Shown here in pieces: positions 1-11,672 of a DNA stretch of 64,000 nt. Both the position numbers and the translations under genes were made by a program. The notes under the pieces are model-generated. The model was given only the letters and a program-made list of their open reading frames with translations. It was not told the DNA's origin and ran no database searches. How positions within the stretch are numbered: the stretch's first letter is position 1; the number at the start of each line of letters is the position of its first letter. The stretch is from Paguma larvata. Lineage: Eukaryota; Chordata; Mammalia; Carnivora; Viverridae. The stretch spans positions 37,551,030 to 37,615,029 of the forward strand of contig CM057841.1 in the NCBI GenBank assembly GCA_030068075.1, written 5' to 3'.

Positions 1-324
1 CTCACGTAAGTCAATCCTCCCACCAATGTGCTATATTCTATCTCTTCTCTTCTTAATTTTCATCTTTGGAGCAATCGTTCTATTTTTCTTTGCTGTATTC
101 TAAAACCCTCTACCCCTCTCTAGTGGATTTTCTCCAAGCTCACATAAAAATGCTTTTAATTTCCCCACAACAAAAACTTCTATTGCTCTCTCCATTCGTA
201 TCTCCTACTTCGTTTATTTGTGGCCTTTGTGTCAAATCCTGGAAAGAATGATCCTGGTAAAATGTAAATTACATCATGTATCTCCACTGCTCAGGGCTCT
301 CAAAATCTCATCTCATTTGGGGAA
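1..324. other. AT-rich stretch, possibly old repeat DNA
   Basis: No gene is visible. The pyrimidine-rich text around 90-250 resembles decayed interspersed repeat sequence, but I cannot assign a family. The short open frame at 66-251 has no recognisable domain and is probably chance. Confidence 0.35.
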
Positions 325-840
325 AAAGCAGCGTATTTACAATGGCCAAATGCCCCACAGGACTTGGCCTTCTGCTGCTTTCTGACCTTACCTCTCACCC
401 TTTGTTGCTCTCTTATTCACTTCTCATTGCCACTGTTTTTCTTTTTCTTCAGTTGCAAGAAATGTTCTACCTTTTTCCTGCTTCAGGGTCTCATATTTGC
501 TGTTCCCTCTACTTGAGATAGTATTCCTCCAAACAGCAAGGAAGATTTTTTCCTTGCTTCTTCAGATCCCTCTAAAATACCTGTCTTGTTGGTGAGAACT
601 TCCTTGATGACTTCACATACAATAGCAGCCCCTGTCCTTCAGCATCCTTTATCCTCCTCGCACTGTTTCCTTGTTCTCCATTATGTGGGTCACAGTCTAA
701 TGTGTTATATAGTTATTTGTTGATTGTTCCATTCACAAGAATGGGAATTTATGAAGGTAGGAATTTTATGGTCTGTTTCATTCATTGCTCTATCCTCTGT
801 ACCAACAGAACTGTTTAACACATGATTGGCAGGGGAAAGG
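325..840 (+). mobile_element. Old LINE-2 (L2) 3' fragment
   Basis: The text follows the L2 3' end in order. First comes a stretch on a short pyrimidine-rich protein-coding remnant (about 340-540), then text like the L2 3' UTR (about 590-680), and finally the phrase resembling 'gtctgtttcattcattgctctatcctc' without a clean tail. It is heavily diverged, with no usable open frame. L2 was active before the placental radiation, so this is an ancient copy. The family call rests on recognition; exact borders are uncertain. Confidence 0.55.
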
Positions 841-3799
841 ATTGGGGTAGGGTAATAAATAGTAATTAGGGAGAGGTTTGGCAATGATGAAATCTGAAGA
901 AAAGGTGTTAGTTCAGAACATCACTCTTTGTGCTTGTTATGGCTCTGTGAACCTCGACTTTCCATCTTGTCTATGGAGTTACATCTGTCAAGCAGTAAGG
1001 TATCTTTGAGTCCATAGGCATGTGTCCTTCCTGTAGGTAATGCTGGAAACAGATGTACATGTGTATAGTCTTGAAACTCCAGTTCTAACCCCTATATATC
1101 TCTTCCTCTCTTTATTTACACCTTGCATCTTTAGCTAGAATCTAGAAAAAATTGTGATAATGTGTGCTGTCACAGTGCCTAGATTTTCAAATCCCAAAAA
1201 GAGCCTGAATGGGGCAGAGTTATGAACCTTTGTACCATTTACTTGCATATGGGACCACACTGCCTTTGGGGATAGAACCCATCATCATCACAAGCAAAGA
1301 AATAAAAGAAGTCAGGTTAACCTGAAAACAAAGTTTTGGTTTTCAGATGCCACGGGATTCTCAAAAAAAAAGAAAGTATTCATATTACTCTGGATATCAA
1401 AGCTTTAAGATGCTCTGTGAAAAGTTGGGGACACTTTTTTTATTATAATCTGCTAATTGTATTACAATCTGCCAAGATAATAACCTCATGGACACAATAG
1501 CTTAAATCAGACTCCCTGAAGCTAAAAGTGCCCTCCCTGACCCAGCCAAACAGGTCCCCTTTTCATGCAGTGTTTAGAGGATCCAGGCCAGCAGAGGCTA
1601 AAGAAGGGTCAAGGATTTTAATTACACCTCAGTAGTGGTCAGAACCCTTCTCACATTGGTTCCTACAAACTTCTAAAGTTCCTGTTGGATATATATGTAT
1701 ATATCCATTTCAAAGGGGAATAAACTCTCTGTTGAAGAGCAGAACTAGCTCTCAAACATAGTATCAGAGCCCTGGGACACCATCCTCTGAAGACAGAAGC
1801 TTGTATGAACTCCCACATGCCCAGCCCCCACGCCAGTGCCTCCATACAGGTTTCAATAGCCAGAATGCAGTCTCTGGCCCCTGCCAGACATCTTCCTTCC
1901 ACAGAGAGCTATTTCATATTTATCTAGAGAGATTCAACTCCAAAGACCCGCAGCTGAGTCTAAGGGTATCATGATCATGTGCAAGATCCCCTGTGCATGT
2001 GAGAAAATTTCCCGTGGAAGCAGTAACAATACCAGAAGCACAGATCCCTCAGTGGACACTGTGAATGGGTCTGTTTGACTTTCATTTGGTGTCTACTGTT
2101 AGTCTGTGAAATCCAGGTTCAAGGAGGTAATAATAAAGAGAAAATGGAAAAAACGAAGAGAGAAAGAAAACACCTTCGAAAGAACTCCTGAGATCTCCCA
2201 GCAATGCATAGAGCTGAGACACATTTATCTTGGCCCAGCATTAAAAGATAGGGGCAAATATTAGCAAAACGAAATTTATGAAAGCTACAGGATACTCACT
2301 TAAAGGAGATCTCACTTGACCCTCGGTAACACCATCATAAACTCAGTGCCAAGTAAAAATGGAGTTTATGTTGTCTATGCCCCATCCCCATCATTATATT
2401 TCAATTGATATCTCTTTATTTATGTATCTTTTTTTAAAATTTATTTATCTATTACACTTCCTGCATCAAGTAACTAAAGATATACATATACACATCATTA
2501 AAATTTTACTTGAAGAGAGTATCATCAGGAAAAAGGGACTGAGAGAATCCTGAAGAACTCCCTTTCGGTAATAATGAAGCCTAAGAGACCTTGAAAGAAT
2601 GAATAGGGTTCCTCTCTATGCTGGTAAACAGCAGGGATACTCTTGGCCTTAGAGTGTCAAGGGACAGTGTGTTTCTGTAAAAGGAACCACCTTCTCTCTC
2701 ATGGTTCAGTGATGAGGGGAAACCTCTTCCAGCATACTTTGTTTAGCTTCTTCTAGTCACAATTTCTAAAAATTTCTACTTAATGTGACATTTCTTCTCT
2801 CAACACTTAGGGGAATGGATCTTATATATAGCATCAGATCATGAATCTACACTTTGGATGGCATCTTTTTCTTTAACAAAATTTCATATGAGGATAAAGC
2901 CTTACACAATCCCTTATTCTCACCAAACATGGAAGTATTATCACTTAATATTAGTATTGATGTATATTAATATAAATACACATTAAAGAGGGTTTTTTTA
3001 ATGAAAGAATGGAATTAAGAGTTTTTTATTTGTGTTTTCTTTTTCTGACACGAAAAGCCTCTGTTTCCCTTTCTGCTGAGCTGCCACCTGTCCCCAGCAG
3101 ATGCCTTCTTTATTAATCCTTTGACGGTGACCATTGCCAGATCATTCCCTGAACTCTCAGGGTTCTTAGCAGGTGAACTTCTTTCTTTCCTGAAGTTGTT
3201 CCCCCGCCCTCCCTCCCTCCTTCCTTCTCTCTATCTCCTCTGTCATTTTAGTTACCTTGGTGTACCCATGTTTCCTTCTGCAGACCACATTCATGGACAG
3301 GAAATGATTCTAAAATCCTTTTTAAACTGGGTCGTGTGCTCCCAAGAAACGCTGCCTCCTCCTCTGTGATTGGTTTTCTGACATGGAGGAAAATTGACAA
3401 AAAAATACAAGCTCAATTTTCCCTTCCATTCTGCGTCAAAACACACCTATAAGGAAACTAAACTGCTTTATAGATCTATCATATCAATTTAATTATATTA
3501 AGATACAATAGCAGTTTTGGATTTGTCTTCCTTCCTTCCAAATTACATCAATTCCATAAATAGCTTCTGATTACTGTTCCTTCTTTTGAGGGGAGGATGG
3601 TCTGTCTGGAAATTATATAATATGATCAGAGGAGCAAGTGTTTCTGTGTTCAGCTTATTAGAGAAAACTCTCCCTATGTCCACATGTCTCTAGGAGGGAT
3701 AATCATCCCCCAGATGGAAAGCACTGGGAACCTGTGTATGTTTCTGAAATTGAAGAGGAAAGGGATATAATTATTTATCACTCTTTAATCTCAGTTGAG
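841..3799. other. Unique, non-coding AT-rich DNA
   Basis: No repeat I recognise with confidence and no supported gene. Short open frames at 1663-1902 (minus), 2359-2553 and 3121-3369 show no domain, and neither their lengths nor their composition stand out from chance. Confidence 0.5.
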
Positions 3800-3985
3800 C
3801 TTCATTATCATGTAAACTTAAGCTAATGTCCTAACTTCTGAGTCTTACATTTCTAGTCTAGAAAACAGTGGTCAGTAATACCACATCTCATAGAATTGCC
3901 CGAGATTTATAAAGATAAATTAGGTCAAGAAAGGCACCTCAAACACGATTTAACCTAAAATAGGTACTCAGTAAGCTTTAGATCC
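3800..3985 (+). mobile_element. MIR SINE fragment
   Basis: The order of phrases matches the MIR right half: 'ctcatagaattg' followed by 'gatttataaagataaatta', then 'ggcacctcaaac' and 'taggtactcagtaagc'. It is diverged and lacks the tRNA-like head. A second tail-like phrase at about 4085-4185 could be another MIR end. Confidence 0.5.
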
Positions 3986-5234
3986 CATTGCCCATATTAG
4001 AACACATCTTTAGGGATGTTTCTGTAAAGGATGCCCCTGTGGCTTAAAACAACACTTTGGAATTATATTATTATTTTCTGGTTTGTTTTGAGGACTTCCT
4101 GAAATAATAAATGCTAATATAAATATAGTTTCTGGCATAAATTAAGGTCTTAATAAATTAAAGTTATTATTATATTTCATTATATTGACATTATATAACC
4201 ACTCACTTCTGTCTATTCTCCTGGATAAATCTGTTTGAAGAAGTGAAGATTCCTCTTGATCCAGTTGATTCATCAGATGATGGAAATTCCTGTGTCACAA
4301 TTAGAACTTTTGTCCCAGATCAAGCAGAAAATAGGGATTGGAGAATCCACGGCATGGGGGCAGGAAAAGTCAGTTATAGAAATCAGAACGTACCCCAATT
4401 TTTCTTGTTATCACAATCTCTGCAGAGCTTTGGGAAGATCCTCAAAGACTTGATGTGAAATGAACAGATGTCCTGCCTTTTAATTTAATTTCTGCATAAT
4501 TTTATGCAAGGACTAACCGTTTTTCTTAAGTCATTTTTATTACAGTTCATACAAGGAAGAGCTCTTGCAAGTAATTACTTCATAAAACTTGAGGGAATAA
4601 ATCAGAGAACTTCACGATTAATAGGAAATAAAGGCATGAATCTTCCTTACTTGCCAGGAGAGAACCCCCTGAAATAATATGCTAAAATCATAGAACACTA
4701 AAGAGGAACCGGAGGAAAATGAAAGATCTTCTTTCTTGAATGCCTTATTGTGTCTCCTAGAGAAACTGAGTCCCAAATAAATTAACTAAGCTATGAAGTC
4801 CACAGTTGGCTTATGTTATTCAACCCATACCATTCCTAGGACTGAATCTTCACAAAACGTGGAGATGAACATTATAAGACTCTGGGAACATAACTTATGT
4901 ATCTTGGCAATGGAGCTCATTAGTCACTGAGTAAAATAGGACTAAAGATATAAACCTCAAGAGTAGTGGTGGAGGTAGTGAAGATTCAGTGATAAAATTT
5001 ATGTGTACCCAGTTCTTAGTTTGTCCCTAGCATTGCAGTAGGCATGTTGCATGCGTTTATTTTTTAACCACCGGAGGGCCATTTCTATTACCGTCTTCCC
5101 TGAATAATCAATGTATTCTAAAATGATAATTGAAAGGCAAGGAGAGTAAGTGCCATTGTATCCAAGCTCAGATGCTGGGATTGGCTTGTGGGGAAATCAG
5201 GATGAAACATGCAGTTGTTGCTTATTCTAACTCT
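3986..5234. other. Unique non-coding DNA with faint MIR-like text
   Basis: No gene. Weak minus-strand MIR similarity appears around 5000-5170, too diverged to call. Overlapping open frames at 4243-4458 and 4256-4453 have no recognisable product. Confidence 0.4.
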
Positions 5235-5283
5235 GTTTTTTTGTTTGTTTGTTTTTTGGTTTTGTTTTGTTTTGTTTTGTTTT
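5235..5283. repeat. (TTTTG)n / (TTTG)n simple repeat
   Basis: T-rich tract of TTTG units followed by four to five TTTTG units. The open frame that begins in it (5249-5431) translates this repeat and is not a gene. Confidence 0.85.
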
Positions 5284-5644
5284 AATGTTTGCTACAGTCC
5301 AACATTTAGGATTTAGCTCCAATTCCTGGGAGACCCACTATTTCACTTCTAAGAAAATTTCTCTCGGCATATGTGGGGGAAAAGGAATTTTTGAAAAAGC
5401 ATATCATCCAGTTGTATTTACTAGAGTATAAGTATTTGTCAAAAATAACTGAACTGTCAATACACACTAAAAGAGGGCTATTAAGAATTAAAATGTAAAG
5501 TTATATATGGTTGTCAAAAGCACAATAAATTGCACTACTAATCTGATCAGAATTCACTTATGAGATCTTCCAACTGGGGAATTTAGCTTCTCTAGGCTAG
5601 AAAGGCAGACAAATTAGAACAACTTAGCCAAAACAGTCCTTCAG

Positions 5645-5795
5645 AATAATCCAGTTCAACATTAAGTTCTACATTTGCAAAGAGCTAGTGAAGTGATTTC
5701 CAAAGGTCTTATTTACTGGCTGAGGAGAGATTAGGACACACAATCTATCACTCCAAATTCATTGCTCTTTTCACTAAGCCATACTGTCTTCAAAT
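5645..5795 (-). mobile_element. MIR-family SINE, antisense
   Basis: Reads as the complement of a MIR core: 'gagctagtgaagtgatttcc', a further diverged block, then 'cattgctcttttcactaagccatactgtct' as the inverted head. Diverged and without target-site duplications. Confidence 0.5.
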
Positions 5796-5810
5796 GTTAG
5801 TTACAAATGG

Positions 5811-5848
5811 GATAGATGATAGGTAGATAGATAGGTAGATAGATAGAT
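5811..5848. repeat. (GATA)n / (GGTA)n microsatellite
   Basis: About nine tetranucleotide units, GATA interrupted by GGTA. Likely length-variable among individuals. Confidence 0.8.
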
Positions 5849-8800
5849 TTTTCAAAAATGAAACTTCAAGGAATGTCAACCTTCAAGGATGTAGTATCAG
5901 GATGGAAGCAAGGGAAGGAGACCATGAAGAAGGAGTTTCAGTGTTATATGGAAGCATGGGAAAAAAAAAAGTGAAGAGAAGGAATCTAAGGGTAATAAGA
6001 ACCTAAAGAAGTACTAATTAACAGTATTGACTTTGAGAATGAAAAAAAATGAAGGTAAGCTGATGAACTGAAGATATATAGAAGGTTTTCTTGTTTTCTA
6101 CTCTTTCTCATCTTCTTTAAAGTTGGAGTAGGTAGTGTAGAGCAGGACAAATGTGTATGTGGGTGCAGAACTGGAACTGGATATGTGTAGGTATTTTAGA
6201 AATTCACTAAAAGTAGAAGCATGTCACTCAGTTGCAGCCAATTGTTGTGTACAGAGATGTTAGGCTAATTTTGCCAGGTTGTCTATTTTTCCTGAGAAGC
6301 AGAAAATCTGGATTGTTTTGTGATATATTTTACTTTCCCTAGAAACATGGATGAATAAAATAAAACATTTTTTTCTTGGTGGATTCAGCTTATAAGTGAC
6401 TAGTTCAAGGCCGTAGTGCATTGTTGTTAGCCTGGTGCAGTTCACAGTGAAATGTACAGATAGTCTGCAGCCCAGATGATCTCATCTTTCCCAGTGGTGT
6501 CTAATAAAGGACCTCTAGAGAAGTAAAGGGCCAGAGATGGAAAGTTGGCCGACAGTAATGTAAACAAGTAGGCAAAAGAGAGAAGTCTGGAAGAAAACAA
6601 AGATAGTAGTGAGATTAAAACAAAGAGATTCACAGAATGGAGATTAGAACATTTAAAGAAAAAGATGTAGCCAGTTGCATCATATTCAACCAACTACTCA
6701 GGAAAACAAATAAAAATAACCATTGAGTCTATCAACCATTAGGGTATTTATATTAGGTGTTTGATAGTAACAAATTGAAATTTCAAAGAGTTTGGAACAC
6801 AAATGAGGTCACAAAATAAACAGAAATTATGAGCCTCACTTTATGAACTTTCTACTCTCCTTTCTCCATTGGTTCAATGGGATTGAGAGTTTTTTCATTA
6901 GAAAGAGACTTGACCCACAGATATTGTCAAGGAGAAAGACCCTGGGCTTTTAATAGATTAATGTGGCTAGAGCAAAGATGACATTAAAGAGACTAGAAAG
7001 AGATGAGAAAGGAGATGCAACTGCTGTTAGCAGAGGAATTTGAATGTTATGTTCAAAATTTCAACTTTATCATGTTAACAAGTTTGTACTGATCAACCTT
7101 CAAGTATAATTCACTATGTGAATACTTGACACAAACCATTTCTAAGTATCATGGTAATAGATGACTTTCATCATCTTTACAATGGATATAATATTAAGAT
7201 TCACTCTAGCAGCCACATTTCATAGTCTATATCACCTGTTTTAGACCAACATCTGATTTCCAGCTGCAGCTGTGGCAGACAGTTCCTATGCATTACGAGA
7301 GTGCTACATATAGTCCTTCTGATTTATATCTCTGTTTTTCTACTTTGAAGCTTTTCCCTAGATTGTTGGCAACTTGCTCAACTGATGCACTGGATAGTCC
7401 AAACAGATAAGGAAAATGGCATTCTTAGTGGTCAGTCTCTAACAATGGAGAATGGAAATCATGAACACTTTTATATATCATCCTTCAGAGTGACACACCC
7501 CACACAATACCTCAAAAGCAGTCAATAGGATTGATCCCCAGTTGTCTACAATGAGAACTAAGTTCTTATATCAGGCTCAGCTTTCAGAAAAACTCTAGAC
7601 ACCCAGAGCATCTGGGTCATTTTTCTAAGGATAACTGTATAGACTTGCATCCATACTTCAGAACTTAATTTTATTGCATTCAGATGCCCATCTTCTTTGT
7701 ACCACATCACTGTATCAGGGAAACTGTCTACCCAAAGGCAATTTTAAGTTTGGTGGAAATGCAAGGAGAGGTTTTCTGATTCATTAGGGAAAATACAGCT
7801 TGCAGAGATGGACATAATAGAGTGGAAACACAAATCCCTTAGAATCAAAAAAGTCATTTCAAGACAGTTGCATTCTAGCAATGTACTGTTCCTCACCACA
7901 TGACCCCCTAACTGAGAAATCTTCTGTAGATGTCAGATGGGATAAGTTGGCTCCAACTTTGCCCTTTCAAAATTTTCTTCCCTTCTTATGGGAAAAGCAG
8001 ACTCCTGGGTCCTACAGGTTACTGTTGTCCCTAGGTAGTCGTTGTTTGCTTTGCAATTCAGCAGTATTTTTGATGTCTTTGACAGTTCAAACTTGCCTGA
8101 CATTTCCAAAGCAGCATACAATGAGGAAACAGATGAGTGCTTGATTTTATAAGTATTTTCAAAGAAAAGAGAAGCATTCTCTTCCAGCTTTGTCATTCCT
8201 TATCTTAATGAGCCTCAAATTGATAGATTAGCCAAGCCAAACTTATGAGACTTTGCTGTTAAACTTAATAAAGATTTTACAAATGGATTTGACATAGCAT
8301 TCTAATGCCCATTTAAGTCACGGAATCATTTGAGATCAAGGAAGAGGGTTATTAAAAGAAACATCGGGTCACCGAAGGGCAAAATACCTTTGGAAAATTA
8401 TTTGAAACAAAACATTTAAATCATGAGTTGCACAAAATTCTACATACTGGAAACAAGGTACATATGAAATAATACCCACGTGGCCCAGGTTATTATGGAC
8501 ACCATCATATCTGGGTCTTCCTCAAAGAACTTCTGACAGGAAAAAAAAAAACAACAACATAAAATAAATACAGCATAATTATTTTCAACCAAAATATTTT
8601 GTAGGAGAATGGTCCTGTTACATGGAAAGTCTCTTTGTGTTGCTGGGTTCAGGTATATGAAGGTTAATTCTGGAGCAGACTGCACCAGAAGGAGTGCCAG
8701 AAAAACGAATGATTCCTCCTTACTCAGTAACAAGACTCCACTCACTCCTTGGCAGTCCATGTGGGAGAGAGGAAAAAGAGAAATAGGAAAACAGAGTAAA

Positions 8801-10319
8801 AGAATGACATCTTGAGAGGTTATGAAGTGGGCAATTATGACTGAAAAATAGTTTAAATTTTTTCATGGTGGGATAACCAAAGTCTGTTTTAAAGGTCATC
8901 TATTTAATGTGAATTTTGAAGTTGTTATGGTTGTGATGTAAGCCAACTTCCTATTTTATCTTAACTCCCACAATCCCAGCAGAAGCCCATTCTTCTACAT
9001 TCCATAAAGTACATTACACAGCGCCTTCTGTGAAAAAGGATTTTTAAGGGATTTGACGAACGATTTCATTTGATGCTTTTCAGGACAGAGAGCACACAGA
9101 GATGCTGGTACAGAAAGAGAGTGATCAAGGGAGGGTATCTCTCTACCCTTTCTCATTCTCTACCCAACATGTTTGCTGAAATCTACCTACTAGAGAGCTT
9201 TGGGTTCTACGGAAATTAAAACAGGGGATTTAGCACATACATCAATGTGAAAGGGCCAGAAAACTGCAGGTGACATATGAGTTGTACAAGTAATAGTATC
9301 ATGAACATGCCTATTAGAGTTCAAAAAGAATAAAAAACAGTAACTAACCAGAAATTAATCTTTTCTCTATTGCCTGTAACTATCATGAACATTAGCTGGA
9401 AAGTGTAATGAGGTGTGGAAAGGAAAAGGTAGGGCCGTATTCTCAGAATTAGAAAGATACCTAGTCTAGTCCAGTATTCTTGCTGGTTTTAAAAAGAATT
9501 GTATAGTTTGTGGAATCTTACGCAGATCACCCTTACCCTACCCCAAAATATAACACGCTATTGTAACTGCAGTACCCCTGTGATTTCAGGGAACTCAGTT
9601 TGAGAATCTTGAGAAGTTCAAAATCACATTGTACAGATTGGGGAAATATAATGAGTAGAGCTCTTTATTGCTTTGGCTAAAAACTAACTGCTGTATAACA
9701 CATTATGACAACCAAGAGAATAGTGAAATAGCCATGAATAATTTTTATAGACATTATGAAATAACACATTATACTATCGCCGGCTTGTCTATGGTTGGTT
9801 TTGAGTCACTCCCTTAATGCCACGGGAACTTCTAGAACAGTATTTTAAAGGGTGCTATAAACACAAAAGTTCAAATCCTAAATTGCTGGGGAATATTAAT
9901 TAGTAATATTCATATTCTCTGTAAGTTCTCAGAATTACCTAAAAATCAGTTACTCTTTGACTTTGTCCTGTTCTAAGACCAGAGAGATCTCAGGTTCATT
10001 TAAGAAGGTATCAATCATTACTGTTTCCCAAGTGATGATATAGTTGAATCCCAGTATTCTCTGTAGAAACTGTGTCTAAATAATTATGGCAAACAAGCAC
10101 AGTACAGACTGATGTGTGGATTTTAACTCTTGAGAAGACTTTTAGCACTACATTTTCTCCATTATCAGAGTTGACAAAGCCATTTTACACAGAGCAAAAG
10201 GCAAACATCTAGTGAGTCAAAGCAAAACAGGAGGACATTTAGATCTCAAATTAGTAACTTGACTTTTATTTCTTTACTTTTGCACATAACACCCTTACTA
10301 TTGTGTCCTTAAAGTGGAG
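5849..10319. other. Unique non-coding DNA
   Basis: No interspersed repeat I can name and no supported gene. Open frames at 6260-6693, 7881-8196 and 8440-8815 lack recognisable domains. The minus-strand frame at 8440-8760 contains a good splice-acceptor-like sequence at 8533-8550, treated as a finding. Confidence 0.45.
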
Positions 10320-10600
10320 GTATTTCTTTTATACCCTGTTAGTAGGAGTGTAAATTGGTGCATCATTTCTGGAAAGCTGTGGAAACATGAATCAAAAGCC
10401 TATAAAATGTTCATATATCTTGACATAATAATTGTAGTTCTGCTTCTAGGAAATTTTTCCTGAAGGGAAAATCAGAACTGCCAATCAATATTTATGTACA
10501 ATGGTATATTTATATCAATAATTATAATAAAAGAACATTGTAAACATTTACCAAACATTTACCAAATGTAAGTTAGACATGGAATATTAAGAAATTATTA
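10320..10600 (+). mobile_element. Old L1 (L1M-type) ORF2 3' fragment
   Basis: Contains the diverged ORF2-end wording 'gtgtaaattggtgcatcatt', then 'tctggaaagctg' and 'cttctaggaaatttttcctg' in the L1 order. Frames are broken. The right part decays into AT-rich text with a tandem 'aaacatttacc' at about 10547-10570. Confidence 0.55.
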
Positions 10601-10617
10601 AAAAAAGACTTGGATAC

Positions 10618-10850
10618 GGGGTGCCTTGGTGGCTCAGACGGTTAAACATTCAATTTCGGCTCAGGTCAAGATCTCGTGGTTCATGAGTTTGAGCCCTGCA
10701 TCAGGCTCTGGCTCACAGCTCAGAGCCTGGCCCTGCTTTGGATTCTGTATCTTCCTCTCTCTCTCTCCCTCTCTCTCTCTCTCTTTGCTCTTCCCCTGCT
10801 AATGTTCTGTCTCTCTTTTTCTCAAAAATAAATAAACAAAAAATTTTTTT
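10618..10850 (+). mobile_element. Carnivore tRNA-derived SINE
   Basis: Head 'ggggtgccttggtggctcag', a degenerate B box, a long CT tract at 10755-10785 and the tail 'ctcaaaaataaataaac'. Flanking text 'aaaaagactt' and 'aaaaggactt' is a plausible target-site duplication. It sits at the 5' edge of the next L1 fragment, so it is younger than that L1. Confidence 0.9.
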
Positions 10851-10851
10851 G

Positions 10852-11672
10852 AAAAGGACTTATATATAGATTTCCCCAAAGAAGTTATATACATGATGAA
10901 CAAGCTTAGGAAAAGATGGTCAACATCACTAATCACTAAGGAAATGAAAATCAAAATCATAATGAGATATCACCTCACATCCACTAGAATGGCTACTCTC
11001 ACAAAAACAGAAAATAGCAAGTGTAGGCAGGGATGTGGATAAATGGAAACCTTGTGTGTTGTTTGTGGGAATGCAAAGTGGTACTGCCAGAATGGAAAAC
11101 AGTATGATAGTTCCAAAAATTAGGATGATGGTAGGATTGAGCAACTCACTTCTGGGCATAAAGAATTGAAAGCAAGTTGTCCAATAGATATTTGTATACC
11201 CATGTTCCTACCAGCATTGTTCACAACATCCATAAGGTGGAAATAGCCCAAATATCCATTAACAGATGAATGGAAAAGCAAAATCTGATATATACATACA
11301 ATTGAATATTATTCAGCCTTAAATAGGAAGAAAATTCTGACACATGCTACAGAAAGGATGAACCTTGAGAACTAACACTAAGTGAAATAAGCCAGTCACA
11401 AAAAGACAAAAGACTATACGATTCCACTTATATGAGGTATCTAGAATAGTCAAATGCACAGAAACAGAAAGTAAAATGGTGGTTACCAGGAGCTAACAAG
11501 AGAGGGATATGAGTTGTTGTTTAATGAATATATAGGTTCAGTTCTGCAAGAGGAGAACATTCTGGAGATTAGTTCCACAGCAATGTCAATATATGTACTA
11601 CTAAACTATATTCTTAAATATGTGTCAGATAACACTTCTTAGACTTCATGTGTTTTATCAGAATTTTTTGAA
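10852..11672 (+). mobile_element. L1M ORF2 3' end and 3' UTR
   Basis: About 0.8 kb in the order of an L1 ORF2 C-terminal region ('caacatcactaatcactaag', 'gagatatcacctcacatcc', 'gaatggctactctcac', 'gaatattattcagcc', 'gccagtcacaaaaagac') running into the 3' UTR ('tatgtactactaaac'). It is 5'-truncated and the frame is broken by stops and indels, so no protein is possible. The minus-strand frame at 10929-11159 is only its antisense shadow. Confidence 0.85.
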
